From contig NZ_JAOCAH010000017.1 in NCBI RefSeq assembly GCF_029839275.1, positions 40,869 through 104,868 of the forward strand: a stretch of DNA of 64,000 bases, in the 5' to 3' direction. The position numbers and the translations under genes are program-made. The notes under the pieces are model-generated. The model had not been told where the DNA came from, made no database searches, and saw only the letters and a program-made list of their open reading frames with translations. This DNA comes from Pseudomonas sp. GD03944. GTDB taxonomy: Bacteria; Pseudomonadota; Gammaproteobacteria; Pseudomonadales; Pseudomonadaceae. Shown piece after piece: positions 42,532 through 51,830 of this stretch. Position 1 is the stretch's first letter, and each line of letters starts with the position of its first letter.

Positions 42532-44259
42532 CTAGTGTGTGGCGGTCGGTTTGTCGGTGGCGGCGGCGCTCAGCGCGTCCCGGGCCTGCTGTTCGCGCAG
42601 CGCCTGCCAGTGCGCGAGCACGGCCTTGGGCGCCCAGATCTGGGGTTCGGAAGGCTCGAAGCCATCGGCCTCTTCGCGTTCGGCCACGTGGGCCTTGGCC
42701 AGTTCGAAGGCGCGTTGCAGGTCGTCGGTCTGGGTCAGGGCATCGGCGAACAGCGCGCGGCCGAAGTAGGTGAAGTCGTTTTCTTCCGAGCAGCCGAAGG
42801 ACACGCGATCCGCTCGGGCGGCGGTCATGAGCAGGGTCTTGTCATCCTTGAGCGGCGGGATGAATCCGCCGGAATAGCAGGCCGAGACCACCACCACCTT
42901 GTGCCGGTCCTTGAGCGGCGCCAGCAGGGCCGCCAGTTCGCTGGCCGGCAGATCGGCCAGGCGCAGGCGCGGCTGGTCCAGGTTCAGTTCGTGATGACGC
43001 GAGCCGTGGCTGGTCAGGTAGATGAAGATCAGGTCCTCTTCGCCACTGCGCTCGGCCAGGGCCTGCACGGCGCGGGTCAGGTTCTCGCGGGTGGCCAGCG
43101 GGCGGTCGGCCAGGTGGTTGCGGTGGTTGACCAGGGTGATGTTGCCGTGGGCGGCGAAGCGCTGCTTGAGCAGGTTGGCCACGTAGTCGGCCTCGCGCAG
43201 GAACACGCTCTGCTTGCCGTCGCCGGCCAGGGTCAGGGTGTACAGGTCGATCTCCGGCGTCGATGCCGGCAGCCCGGCGATGGCCTCGTCGAGCAGGCGG
43301 CCCTGGGTGAGCAGGCCGATTTCCAGCGGGTCGGGCAGCAGCGTGCCCTGTTCGTCACGCACCCGCTGGCCGCCCTGCCAGACACCGCGTTGCTGGCTGC
43401 CATCGGCCAGGGTCAGGGTGCCGCTGCCGGCGTATTCGCCGTTGGCGAACTGGCCCTCATAGACATCGCCGTTAGGGCGCGCCAGGCGGCCCTGGCCGTG
43501 GTAGTTCCAGCCGCGGAACGCGCCCTTGTAATGGGTGCCGTCGCTGCCCTGGTACTCGCCTTCGCCGTTCAGTGCGCCCTCGGCGAACTGGCCGTTCCAG
43601 GCGTCGCCGGCGGGGTCCTGGTAACGGCCCTTGCCGTGGAACTCGCCGTGGCGGAAGCCGCCGTCGTACAGGTCGCCGTCGGCGCCCTTGTAGTTGCCGG
43701 GACCGTTCAGTTGGCCCTTGTCGAATGCGCCGCTGAACTGGTTGCCGTATTCATCGGTGCGCACGCCCTGGCCGTGGGGCTGGCCCTTGCGGAACTGGCC
43801 CTGGTAGCGGCTGCCGTCGCTGAGGGTCAGGGTGCCCGGGCCGTCGAGCAGGTCGTTCTTGAACTGCCCGGCATGCACCTGGCCCTGCTGTTCCAGGCGG
43901 CCTTCGCCGGCGAAGTGGCCCTTGGCGAAGCCGCCGCGGTATTCGCTGCCGTCGCGCTGGCGCAGGAGGCCCTGGCCATGAAACACGCCGTCCTGGAACT
44001 CGCCGGCATAGTATTCGCCATTGGCGTCGTGCCATTCGCCCTTGCCGTGCAGTTGGCCATCCTTGAAACCGCCTTCGAACCAGCTGCCGTCCCGGTAGTC
44101 CAGGCGCCCCGGGCCCTGCAGCAGGCCGTCGACCACTTCGCCGCGGTAGCGGCTGCCATCGGGCAGGATTGCGTCGGGCGGCAGCAGGGGCTCGCCATCG
44201 CCGCAGGCAGCGAGGAGCAGGGCGAGGCTCAGGGGAGCCAGGTGAGCGAAGCGTGGCAT
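42532..44259 (-). CDS. MORN-repeat C13-type peptidase lipoprotein
   Basis: 575-residue lipoprotein. The lipid attachment Cys lies in LLLAACGDG (about residue 19). About eleven 23-residue MORN repeats (DGSRYRGEV.. / DGSEYRGGFAKGHFAGEG.., residues about 30-290) are followed by a C-terminal protease domain with the His of YLTSHGSRHH and the Cys of VVVSACYSGGF, the His-Gly / Ala-Cys dyad of clan CD. The pattern fits peptidase C13 (legumain-like) better than a caspase. ATG 44259 or 44268 are both possible. The eukaryote-like repeat-protease combination is uncommon; function unknown. Confidence 0.78.
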   Translation of the reverse strand: MPRFAHLAPLSLALLLAACGDGEPLLPPDAILPDGSRYRGEVVDGLLQGPGRLDYRDGSWFEGGFKDGQLHGKGEWHDANGEYYAGEFQDGVFHGQGLLRQRDGSEYRGGFAKGHFAGEGRLEQQGQVHAGQFKNDLLDGPGTLTLSDGSRYQGQFRKGQPHGQGVRTDEYGNQFSGAFDKGQLNGPGNYKGADGDLYDGGFRHGEFHGKGRYQDPAGDAWNGQFAEGALNGEGEYQGSDGTHYKGAFRGWNYHGQGRLARPNGDVYEGQFANGEYAGSGTLTLADGSQQRGVWQGGQRVRDEQGTLLPDPLEIGLLTQGRLLDEAIAGLPASTPEIDLYTLTLAGDGKQSVFLREADYVANLLKQRFAAHGNITLVNHRNHLADRPLATRENLTRAVQALAERSGEEDLIFIYLTSHGSRHHELNLDQPRLRLADLPASELAALLAPLKDRHKVVVVSACYSGGFIPPLKDDKTLLMTAARADRVSFGCSEENDFTYFGRALFADALTQTDDLQRAFELAKAHVAEREEADGFEPSEPQIWAPKAVLAHWQALREQQARDALSAAATDKPTATH

Positions 44260-44383
44260 GACGGGCATCCAGGTCGAACGGTTGCTGGGAGTATGCCGCA
44301 AACCAGGCGATCAGCGGTGTGACAGTGCACGGCAGGGATGACGAACGCGCCGCTCTGGGGCGGCACGTTGTCGGGGGCGGGGG

Positions 44384-44839
44384 TCAGACGAAGCAGAGGG
44401 TCAGCGGCTCGGCGATGTAGGCCGGTTTTTCCTGGCCTTCGATTTCCATCACGGCGCGGGCCTTGAGCAGCCACTGGCCGGGGTTCTTTTCGTTGGCATC
44501 GGTCAGGGTCACCACCAGGCGCACCTTGGAGCCGACCTTGACCGGCTGGATGAAGCGCACGCTGTCCAGGCCGTAGTTGACGGCCATCTTCAGGCCCTGG
44601 GGCATGATCATGATGCCTTCCATCAGTTTCGGGATCAGCGACAGCGAGAGGAAACCGTGGGCGATGGTGGTGCCGAAGGGCGTCAGTTTGGCTTTTTCCG
44701 GATCGACATGGATGAACTGATGGTCGCCGGTGCACTCGGCGAATCGATCGATGCGGTCCTGGTCGATGGTCAACCAGTCGGAGCGTCCAAGTTCCTTGCC
44801 CACGTAGGTATGCAGTTCTGCGACGGGTACTGACGGCAT
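44384..44839 (-). CDS. MaoC family (R)-hydratase-like protein
   Basis: 151-residue hot-dog-fold protein of the (R)-specific enoyl-CoA hydratase/MaoC group. The catalytic Asp/His signature is TGDHQFIHVDPEKA (about 37-50), with FGTTIAHGFLSLSLIP following. It may act in PHA or fatty-acid metabolism. Isolated on the minus strand between the MORN peptidase and a TPR gene. Confidence 0.87.
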   Translation of the reverse strand: MPSVPVAELHTYVGKELGRSDWLTIDQDRIDRFAECTGDHQFIHVDPEKAKLTPFGTTIAHGFLSLSLIPKLMEGIMIMPQGLKMAVNYGLDSVRFIQPVKVGSKVRLVVTLTDANEKNPGQWLLKARAVMEIEGQEKPAYIAEPLTLCFV

Positions 44840-44985
44840 AGGTCCTCCTTGAGGAGCGGGTGTTTGTTATTGTTCTGCCGCCCACAAGATCATCACGCGC
44901 CGTGCGCCGGGTCAAGCCTGCCGCGCCCTGATGAATGGCGGGTCATAGCCCGCCGCGGTGACGGGCACCGCAGGTGCCCCGAGCC

Positions 44986-45756
44986 TCAGTCCGCCTGCAG
45001 GTTGCGCAACGCCTGCTGGCTCAGGTCCAACCACTCCTTGTGCAGCGTGCGGTAGTGCCGGGCAGCGCGCCGGGCGTGGGTCCGGATCTGCTCGTGCAGC
45101 TCCCGCGCCTCGCGCAGGCGGCCCAGGCGGGCCAGCAACAAGGCGTAGCGGTAGCTCGCCTCGGGGCCGGCGTAATAGCGATTCAGGGCCTGGTATTCCT
45201 CTTCGGCCTTGAGGTCGTCGCCGAGCCCTTCGAGGGCACGGGCATACAGCAGGTGCCCGTCGGCCGAGCGGAAGTCCGGGTTCTTGTCGATCAGGCGCTC
45301 CAGGGCGTCCCGGCAGCCGGCGAAATCGTCCAGGGCGAAGCGTGCGCGAGCCAGGCCCAGCAGGATGTCCGGGGCATCGGTGTGGATGCCGCGCAGGGCC
45401 ATCTGATAATGCGTGGCGGCCTCTTCCGGCTGGCCCATGCGCAGCAGCTCGTCGGCCAGGTTGATGCGGGTTTCGCGGGTGTCGCGAATGTCCAACTCGT
45501 CGCGCAGCGCGCGCAGGTGGCGTTGCGGGTCGATGCTGTCGTGCAACTGGTTGAGGGCGCGGCGTCCGCGACGGCTGCCGAGCATGTCGGGCAGCATGAT
45601 GCCGAGGAAGTAAATGAGGCAGCCCAGGCCGGGCAGGGCGATGATCAGGTAGAGCCAGTAGCGTTCCTGGCCGCTGCGAACCACATGCAGGCCGCAGGTG
45701 ACCTGGCAGGCGATGACGAGCAAGGCGAGTAGGGGCATGACGACGATCCAGTCCAT
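44986..45756 (-). CDS. Membrane-anchored TPR protein
   Basis: 256 residues. Two N-terminal TM helices (about 1-19 and 31-51) are followed by a cytoplasmic Arg-rich loop RRGRRALNQLHDSIDP and then TPR-type helical repeats from about residue 80 (LADELLRMGQPEEAATHYQMALRG, LLGLARARFALDDFAGCRDALERLI). Function unknown. Start ATG 45756 is chosen over the TTG at 45777. It is divergent from the CidA-like gene. Confidence 0.75.
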   Translation of the reverse strand: MDWIVVMPLLALLVIACQVTCGLHVVRSGQERYWLYLIIALPGLGCLIYFLGIMLPDMLGSRRGRRALNQLHDSIDPQRHLRALRDELDIRDTRETRINLADELLRMGQPEEAATHYQMALRGIHTDAPDILLGLARARFALDDFAGCRDALERLIDKNPDFRSADGHLLYARALEGLGDDLKAEEEYQALNRYYAGPEASYRYALLLARLGRLREARELHEQIRTHARRAARHYRTLHKEWLDLSQQALRNLQAD

Positions 45757-45975
45757 TGGGGCGAAGGCGCGTATCAAAGCATGGCCATGGGCGTTTGTCA
45801 GGCCGCTACCCCGACGTCCGTGCGCTGGTGCACAGGGCGGCTGGATTTCGTGGAGGGTTATAGCCGGCTGCCTCGCCAGCCTATAATGGGCGTCGTTTTG
45901 CCGGGCCGGTCGGGCCTGGCGTCGAGTAGACAGCGGCAGGTGCCCGCCGCGACCGATTCCCGGAGATATCCCCCC

Positions 45976-46338
45976 ATGCTTTTACGCGGCCTGTCCTGGC
46001 TGGTGCTGTGCCAGCTGCTCGGCACTGCGCTCAACGTCCTGTTCCTGCCGATCCTGCCGGGGCCGATCATCGGCATGTTGCTGCTGTTCGTGTTCCTGCT
46101 GCTGCGCGGCGAGGTGGGCGAGCCCCTGCACCTGGCCTCGAGCAGCCTGCTCAAGTACCTGCCGCTGCTGCTGGTGCCGCCGGCGGTCGGGGTCATGGCC
46201 TACGCCGAGGCGATCGTCGCGGATTTCTGGGCGGTGGTCGGGGCCCTGGTGTTGTCGCTGGTGCTGTCGCTGGTCTTCGCCGGCTGGGTGATGCAGCTCC
46301 TGATCGAGCGCCAGCAGCGCCGCCGGGAGGATGCATGA
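45976..46338 (+). CDS. CidA/LrgA family membrane protein
   Basis: 120-residue, four-TM holin-like protein of the CidA/LrgA family (QLLGTALNVLFLPILPGPIIGMLLLF, then SLLKYLPLLLVPPAVGVM). With its LrgB-like partner it is associated with murein-hydrolase control, or pyruvate and small-metabolite transport, in other bacteria. The stop overlaps the next gene (ATGA), typical of lrgAB/cidAB pairs. Confidence 0.88.
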   Translation: MLLRGLSWLVLCQLLGTALNVLFLPILPGPIIGMLLLFVFLLLRGEVGEPLHLASSSLLKYLPLLLVPPAVGVMAYAEAIVADFWAVVGALVLSLVLSLVFAGWVMQLLIERQQRRREDA

Positions 46339-47060
46339 ACCTGGACTGGTACGGCGCCTGGCAGGCGGTCACCCATCACCCGCTGTTTGGCGTCGGGGTG
46401 ACGCTGGGGGCGTATCAGCTGTCGATCGCCGCCTACGAGAAGACCCGCTGGGTGTTTTTGCAGCCGGTGCTGCTGTCGATGGTGATCGTGATTTCGGTGC
46501 TGCTGCTCTGCGGGCTGGGGTTTGAGGAGTACAAGACCAGCGCCGAGGCCCTGACCCTGTTCCTCGGCCCCGCCACCGTGGCGCTGGCGGTGCCGCTGTT
46601 CCTCAACCTGCGGCGCATCCGCCAGTTGTTCTGGCCGATCGTGCTGACCCTGCTGGTGGCAGGCACGGTGGCGACCCTGTTGGGCGTGGCCTTCGCCTGG
46701 TGGTTCGGCGCCGAAGACTTCATGCTGCTGAGCATGGCGCCCAAATCGGTGACGTCGCCCATTGCCATGCTGGTGGCCAGCCAGATCGGCGGCATCGCCG
46801 CGCTGGCGGCGGTGTTCGTCATGATCACCGGGGTGGTGGGGGCGATTCTCGGCCCGTCGTTGCTGCGCCTGTGCGGCATTCGCCACCACGCGGCCATGGG
46901 CATGGCCCTGGGCATGACCGCCCATGCGGTGGGCACGGCCCGTGCCATGCAGGAAAGCGAGGAATGCGGTGCCTTCGCGGCGCTGTCGATGAGCCTGATG
47001 GGCATGGTGACCGCGGTGTTGCTGCCGCTGGCGTTTGTCCTGCTGAACCGAGGGATGTGA
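46335..47060 (+). CDS. LrgB family membrane protein
   Basis: 241-residue partner of CidA/LrgA with about seven TM helices. Family markers are FLGPATVALAVPLFLNLRRI, APKSVTSPIAMLVASQIGG and GMTAHAVGTARAMQESEECGAFA. The gene is coupled to CidA-like by a 4-bp overlap; a LON-domain gene starts 2 bases after its stop. Confidence 0.9.
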   Translation: MNLDWYGAWQAVTHHPLFGVGVTLGAYQLSIAAYEKTRWVFLQPVLLSMVIVISVLLLCGLGFEEYKTSAEALTLFLGPATVALAVPLFLNLRRIRQLFWPIVLTLLVAGTVATLLGVAFAWWFGAEDFMLLSMAPKSVTSPIAMLVASQIGGIAALAAVFVMITGVVGAILGPSLLRLCGIRHHAAMGMALGMTAHAVGTARAMQESEECGAFAALSMSLMGMVTAVLLPLAFVLLNRGM

Positions 47061-47061
47061 G

Positions 47062-47652
47062 ATGAACCTGCCGCTGTTTCCCCTGAACACCGTGCTGTTT
47101 CCCGGTTGCATGCTGGACCTGCAGATCTTCGAAGCGCGCTACCTGGACATGATCAGCCGCTGCATGAAGCAGGGCGAAGGGTTCGGGGTGGTGTGCATCA
47201 TCGACGGCGAGGAGGTCGGCGAAGCGGCCGGGCAATTCGCCTCGGTGGGCTGTGAGGCGCTGATCCGCGATTTCCAGCAGCGGCCCAACGGCTTGCTGGG
47301 GATTCGGGTCGAGGGCGGCCGGCGCTTTCGGGTGCAGCGCGCCCAAGTGCTGCCCGACCAGCTAACCATGGCGGGCATCGAGTGGCTGGACGATGCCGAT
47401 GACCTGCCACTGCGGGCCGAGCACGCCGACCTGGCCGCGCTGCTCGCCGCCTTGGCGGCGCACCCGCTGGTGGAGAGCCTGGGCATGGGCGGCGTGGCCA
47501 CCGGCCAGGCGGAGCTGGCGAACCAGCTGGCCTACCTGCTGCCGCTGAACGCCGAGCAGAAGGTGCAGCTGCTGACGCTCGATCCGCCCCACGAGCGCCT
47601 TGAGCTGCTGCAGGTGTTGCTCGACGACCTGCAGGGGCAGATGAACGCGTAA
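47062..47652 (+). CDS. LON substrate-binding-domain protein
   Basis: 196-residue stand-alone N-terminal domain of Lon protease. It begins MNLPLFPLNTVLFPGCMLDLQIFEARYLDMISRC, the standard LON-SB start, and contains no ATPase or protease part. Such proteins are found next to lrgAB in several pseudomonads as I recall, function unproven. It converges with the DedA-PAP2 gene, 6 bp away. Confidence 0.88.
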   Translation: MNLPLFPLNTVLFPGCMLDLQIFEARYLDMISRCMKQGEGFGVVCIIDGEEVGEAAGQFASVGCEALIRDFQQRPNGLLGIRVEGGRRFRVQRAQVLPDQLTMAGIEWLDDADDLPLRAEHADLAALLAALAAHPLVESLGMGGVATGQAELANQLAYLLPLNAEQKVQLLTLDPPHERLELLQVLLDDLQGQMNA

Positions 47653-47658
47653 GCGGCC

Positions 47659-48975
47659 TCAGTAGCGGTACAGCAGCACGCCCTCGGAAAACTGCCAGGT
47701 GGCGATGGCCCCCAGCAGGCCCAGGGAGGCCGGAAGAATCAGCCCCCAGACCTTGGCCGACAGGGCCGGCAGGGGGGTCTTCCACTGGCTGATGGCCAGG
47801 CTCAGGGCGCAGAAGCCGCTGGCCAGCAGGGCGCCGGCGATGATGTCGCTGGGCCAGTGAACTCCCAGGTACACCCGGGTGAGGGCGATGGCTGTGGCGG
47901 GCAGGGCGGCCAGCAGCAACCAGGTCAGGCGCAGGCGGGCCGGTTGCCCGCGTCCGGCCAGGATGCCGAGCACCAGGAAAAAGGCGAACGCCGCTGAACT
48001 GTGGCCGCTGGGGAAGCTGAAGCTGCTCAGCGGCTCCAGCAACACATCCGGCCGCGAGCGACCGAAGAACGCCTTGAGCGTGCCGTTGGCCAGGGCCGTG
48101 CCGAGCATCGCGCCGCCGGCGAACAGCAGCGCGCGCCACTGCCGCACGAGCAGCAACAGCAGGCACAGCAGAATGGCCGCGGCCAGCTGGGTGTGGAAGT
48201 CGCCGACCCGGGTGATCAACACCATCAGGTTGTCCAGGCTGTGGTTGCGCTGCTCCTGCACCAGGGCCAGCAGGCCCTGGTCGAGCTGAACCAGCAGGGG
48301 CCAGCCGATGAACAGGCCGATCAGCATCGCCAGGCTCAGGCCGGCACTGATCAGGCTGGCCCGGCGCTGTTCACGCAGGCTGCTCTGCACGCTGACCAGC
48401 AGCACCACGGCGATACCGCCGGCCACTGCGGCCGCCTGCGGCCAGAAGCCTTCGGGCAGCGGCAGGCGCAGCGCTGCCCCGGTCGCCCAGCCCGGCAGCA
48501 GGTAGGCCACCGACCAGCCGGCCGCGGCCAGCATGCTCACCGCGATGAAGCGCCCCAGGGGCATGTTGAGCATCCCGGCCACCATCGGCAGCATCGGGCG
48601 CAGCGGGCCGATGTAGCGGCCGACCAGCAGGCTGGCGACGCCGTAGCGCTGGAAATAGACCTCGGCACCGGCCAGCCACTCCGGGTGGTGACGCAGGCCG
48701 GGCAGGCGCCGGATATCCTGGTGGAAGTAGCGACCGATGCCGTAGGACAGGGCATCTCCCAGCAGGCCGCCGCAGTAGGCCAGCAGCAGGGTCTGCCACA
48801 GCGTCAGGGCGCCGTTGCCGGCCAGCACCGCCACGGTGAACATCAGGATGGTGCCGGGCACGATGATCCCGGCAATCGCCAGGCATTCGATACAGGCGAT
48901 CAGGAAGATCGCCAGGCCCAGCCATTCGGGGTTGGCGGCGAGCCAGGTGGTCAGGCTGTCGAGCCATTCGCTCAT
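47659..48975 (-). CDS. DedA-PAP2 fusion membrane protein
   Basis: 438-residue two-domain membrane protein. The N-terminal DedA/SNARE-associated domain (about 1-200) contains GRYIGPLRPMLPMVAGMLNMP. The C-terminal PAP2 lipid phosphatase (about 230-420) has the three motifs KAFFGRSRP, PSGHSS and RVYLGVHWPSD. DedA proteins handle undecaprenyl-phosphate flipping, and PAP2 proteins dephosphorylate undecaprenyl pyrophosphate, so a fused lipid-carrier recycling enzyme is a reasonable inference. It overlaps aag by 4 bp. Confidence 0.88.
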   Translation of the reverse strand: MSEWLDSLTTWLAANPEWLGLAIFLIACIECLAIAGIIVPGTILMFTVAVLAGNGALTLWQTLLLAYCGGLLGDALSYGIGRYFHQDIRRLPGLRHHPEWLAGAEVYFQRYGVASLLVGRYIGPLRPMLPMVAGMLNMPLGRFIAVSMLAAAGWSVAYLLPGWATGAALRLPLPEGFWPQAAAVAGGIAVVLLVSVQSSLREQRRASLISAGLSLAMLIGLFIGWPLLVQLDQGLLALVQEQRNHSLDNLMVLITRVGDFHTQLAAAILLCLLLLLVRQWRALLFAGGAMLGTALANGTLKAFFGRSRPDVLLEPLSSFSFPSGHSSAAFAFFLVLGILAGRGQPARLRLTWLLLAALPATAIALTRVYLGVHWPSDIIAGALLASGFCALSLAISQWKTPLPALSAKVWGLILPASLGLLGAIATWQFSEGVLLYRY

Positions 48976-49688
48976 CGGTGGGTGTCCTCGGGGTGGAGCC
49001 GGTAATAGTGAGTGTCTTCGACCTGCCCTCTGCGCAATGGGTTGCGTGTGCAATGACGGGCAAAGGCAGCGTCGATGAAACGGTAGGGCAGGTGTTCGTC
49101 GCGACCGTGGGGAATGCCCAGGCGCACGGTCTGGATCACCTGGGCCGGCTGTTCGCCAACGTCATCGACGAACAGCCGGCGGGTGTCGAAGCGTTGTGCG
49201 TCCCAGTCCCGGACCTTGAGCCCGAGCGCCTTGCACAGCAGGGTCTGCCCGGCGCAGAGCTTTTCCACGGGGCGGGGACCACCCAGGGCATCGGGGTTGT
49301 TGGCCTGCATGCGTGCCAGGCTGGCGGCGCTGGAGTGCGCATCGACCCAGGGGTAGGCGGACTTGATCAGCACGGCATTGCCCGGGCCATGGGCGCTGAA
49401 GTTCAGCGAGTCACCGCCCCGGGCGTAGTACATATAGATGTGGCCGCCGTCGAGGAACAGCGCCCGGCGTTTCTCGGTGTAGCCCAGGGAGGCGTGGCTG
49501 CCCTTGTCGCTCAGGTAGTAGGCCTCGGTTTCGATGATGCGTGCCGCCAGCCACAGATCGCCCTGGCGATGGCGGATTACCTTGCCCAGCAGCTCGCGGG
49601 CGACCTGGCGGGCGTCACGGTCGAAAAAACTGTCGGGAAGCGGCTTGGCCTGGGGCCAGGGCAGGTAGGGAGCGGACTCGGAGGGCAT
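48972..49688 (-). CDS. DNA-3-methyladenine glycosylase (AAG/MPG type)
   Basis: 238-residue base-excision glycosylase that removes alkylated purines. Features are ELLGKVIRHRQG, the catalytic Glu in ARIIETEAYYLSDKGSHA, the AAG-type GGHIYMYYARGG loop and VLIKSA. The ATG at 49688 is chosen; the frame to 49724 lacks support. It sits 4 bp upstream-overlapping the DedA-PAP2 gene, and is divergent from proA. Confidence 0.9.
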   Translation of the reverse strand: MPSESAPYLPWPQAKPLPDSFFDRDARQVARELLGKVIRHRQGDLWLAARIIETEAYYLSDKGSHASLGYTEKRRALFLDGGHIYMYYARGGDSLNFSAHGPGNAVLIKSAYPWVDAHSSAASLARMQANNPDALGGPRPVEKLCAGQTLLCKALGLKVRDWDAQRFDTRRLFVDDVGEQPAQVIQTVRLGIPHGRDEHLPYRFIDAAFARHCTRNPLRRGQVEDTHYYRLHPEDTHR

Positions 49689-49898
49689 GCGGTATGGGGC
49701 TCGACATGAACTGGGCGCGATCATAGCAACAGAGTCTTAACTGTGCCTGAACGAATCCGGCATCCGCCCGGCGGGTATGAGAGGGGCGTGTTGCGCCTGA
49801 AACACCCGGTGTTGACCATCCGCCCGGCGCTGCTGGGCGTGAGGCGGCGGCGCGGCTATAATCAGCAACTTTTTCCAACTGCCAGACGACCGCAGCCC

Positions 49899-51164
49899 AT
49901 GACTGAGTCCGTGCTCGACTACATGAATCGCCTGGGGCAGGCCGCCCGCGACGCCTCGCGCGTGGTTGCCCGCGCCTCGACGGCGCAGAAGAACCGTGCC
50001 CTGGAGGCCGCTGCGGCCGCCCTGGACGCCGCGCGCAGCGAGCTGACCGCCGCCAACGAGCAGGACCTGGCCGCTGGCCGTGCCAATGGCCTGGAACCCG
50101 CACTGCTCGACCGCCTGGCCCTGAGCCCGGCGCGTATCGACGAGATGATCGAAGGGTTGCGCCAGGTCGCCACGCTGCCGGACCCGATCGGCGAGATCCG
50201 TGACATGCGCTACCTGCCCTCGGGCATCCAGGTCGGCAAGATGCGCGTGCCGCTCGGCGTCATCGGTATCATCTACGAATCGCGCCCCAACGTGACCATC
50301 GACGCGGCGAGCCTGTGCCTGAAGTCCGGCAACGCGACGATCCTGCGCGGCGGTTCCGAGGCCATCCACTCCAACCGCGCCATTGCCGCCTGCATCCAGC
50401 GCGGCCTGGCCGAGGCCGGTCTGCCGGCTGCGGCGGTGCAGGTGGTGGAAACCACCGACCGGGCGGCCGTGGGCGCGTTGATCAGCATGCCGGAGTTCGT
50501 CGACGTCATCGTGCCGCGCGGCGGCAAGAGCCTGATCGAGCGCATCAGCCGGGACGCCAAGGTGCCGGTGATCAAGCACCTGGACGGCATCTGCCACGTG
50601 TTCATCGACGTGGCGGCGGACCTGGACAAGGCCATCCGCATCGCCGACAACGCCAAGACCCAGCGCTACGCACCGTGCAACACCATGGAAACCCTGCTGG
50701 TGCATGCAGGTATCGCCGAGCGCGTATTGCCGCCATTGGCCGCGATCTACTGGGAAAAGAGCGTTGAACTGCGGGGTTGCCCGCATACCCGCGCGCTGCT
50801 CGGCGACCGGGTGCTGGAAGCGACCGAAGAAGACTGGCGTACCGAGTACACGGCGCCGATCCTGTCGATCCGCATCGTCGACGGCCTGGAACAGGCCATC
50901 GAGCACATCAACGAATACGGTTCGCACCACACCGATGCCATCGTCAGCGAGAACTTCAGCGATGCGCGGCGCTTCCTGACCGAGGTCGATTCCGCCTCGG
51001 TGATGATCAACGCCTCCACGCGCTTCGCCGATGGCTTCGAGTACGGCCTGGGCGCGGAGATCGGCATCTCCACCGACAAGCTGCACGCGCGCGGGCCGGT
51101 CGGGCTGGAAGGCCTGACCAGCGAGAAGTACGTGGTGTTCGGCGACGGGCATGTGCGTACTTGA
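49899..51164 (+). CDS. proA: Gamma-glutamyl phosphate reductase
   Basis: 421-residue NADPH-dependent reductase of proline synthesis. Catalytic Cys in RYAPCNTMETLLVH (about residue 255), NADPH region SGNATILRGGSEAIHSNRAI, and the C-terminal HHTDAIVSENFSDA. The ATG at 49899 starts MTESVLDYMNRLGQAAR; the upstream frame is not used. Its stop overlaps nadD (TGATG). proA-nadD is a conserved pseudomonad pair. Confidence 0.96.
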   Translation: MTESVLDYMNRLGQAARDASRVVARASTAQKNRALEAAAAALDAARSELTAANEQDLAAGRANGLEPALLDRLALSPARIDEMIEGLRQVATLPDPIGEIRDMRYLPSGIQVGKMRVPLGVIGIIYESRPNVTIDAASLCLKSGNATILRGGSEAIHSNRAIAACIQRGLAEAGLPAAAVQVVETTDRAAVGALISMPEFVDVIVPRGGKSLIERISRDAKVPVIKHLDGICHVFIDVAADLDKAIRIADNAKTQRYAPCNTMETLLVHAGIAERVLPPLAAIYWEKSVELRGCPHTRALLGDRVLEATEEDWRTEYTAPILSIRIVDGLEQAIEHINEYGSHHTDAIVSENFSDARRFLTEVDSASVMINASTRFADGFEYGLGAEIGISTDKLHARGPVGLEGLTSEKYVVFGDGHVRT

Positions 51165-51808
51165 TGAGTAAACGCGTCGGTATTTTCGGCGGCACCTTCG
51201 ATCCGGTGCACATCGGCCACCTGCGCAGTGCGCTGGAAGTGGCGGAGTTCATGGCCCTGGACGAGCTGCGCCTGGTGCCCAGCGCCCGGCCGCCGCACCG
51301 CGACACGCCGCAGGTGTCGGCGCCCGACCGCCTGGCGATGGTCGAGCTGGCGGTAGCCGGCATACCGCCGCTGCAGGTGGACGATCGCGAGCTGCAACGC
51401 GACATGCCCTCCTACAGCATCGACACGCTGGAGTCGTTGCGTGGCGAACTGGCACCCGATGACCAGTTGTTCCTGCTGCTGGGCTGGGACGCTTTCTGCG
51501 GATTGCCAAGCTGGCACCGCTGGGAATCGCTGTTGTTGCACTGCCATATCCTGGTGCTGCAACGCCCGGATGCCGACAGCGAGGCGCCGGAAGCGCTGCG
51601 CAACCTGCTGGCAGCGCGCAGTGTGAGTGATCCGCTGGCCATGCAAGGAGCCGGCGGGCAGATATCGTTCATCTGGCAGACGCCACTGGCGGTGTCTGCC
51701 ACCCAGATCCGCGGCCTGCTGGCCGGCGGGCAATCGATACGTTTTCTGGTACCCGACGCGGTACTGACCTACATCCAAACGCACGGGCTGTACCGTGCGG
51801 TGATTTGA
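51164..51808 (+). CDS. nadD: Nicotinate-nucleotide adenylyltransferase
   Basis: 214-residue enzyme of NAD synthesis. The nucleotidyltransferase motif GIFGGTFDPVHIGH is at about residues 6-19, and the second signature SATQIRGLL near 178 corresponds to ISSTxIR. It starts inside the proA stop. rsfS follows after 22 bp. The window here has the usual nadD-rsfS-rlmH order. Confidence 0.96.
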   Translation: MSKRVGIFGGTFDPVHIGHLRSALEVAEFMALDELRLVPSARPPHRDTPQVSAPDRLAMVELAVAGIPPLQVDDRELQRDMPSYSIDTLESLRGELAPDDQLFLLLGWDAFCGLPSWHRWESLLLHCHILVLQRPDADSEAPEALRNLLAARSVSDPLAMQGAGGQISFIWQTPLAVSATQIRGLLAGGQSIRFLVPDAVLTYIQTHGLYRAVI

Positions 51809-51830
51809 ACACGAGGCAAACGAGTTACTT

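Noticed and set aside
42532..43260. Caspase/metacaspase immune protease
   Set aside because: The His-Gly and Ala-Cys context fits peptidase C13 better, and no defence genes are adjacent, so a defence system is not claimed.
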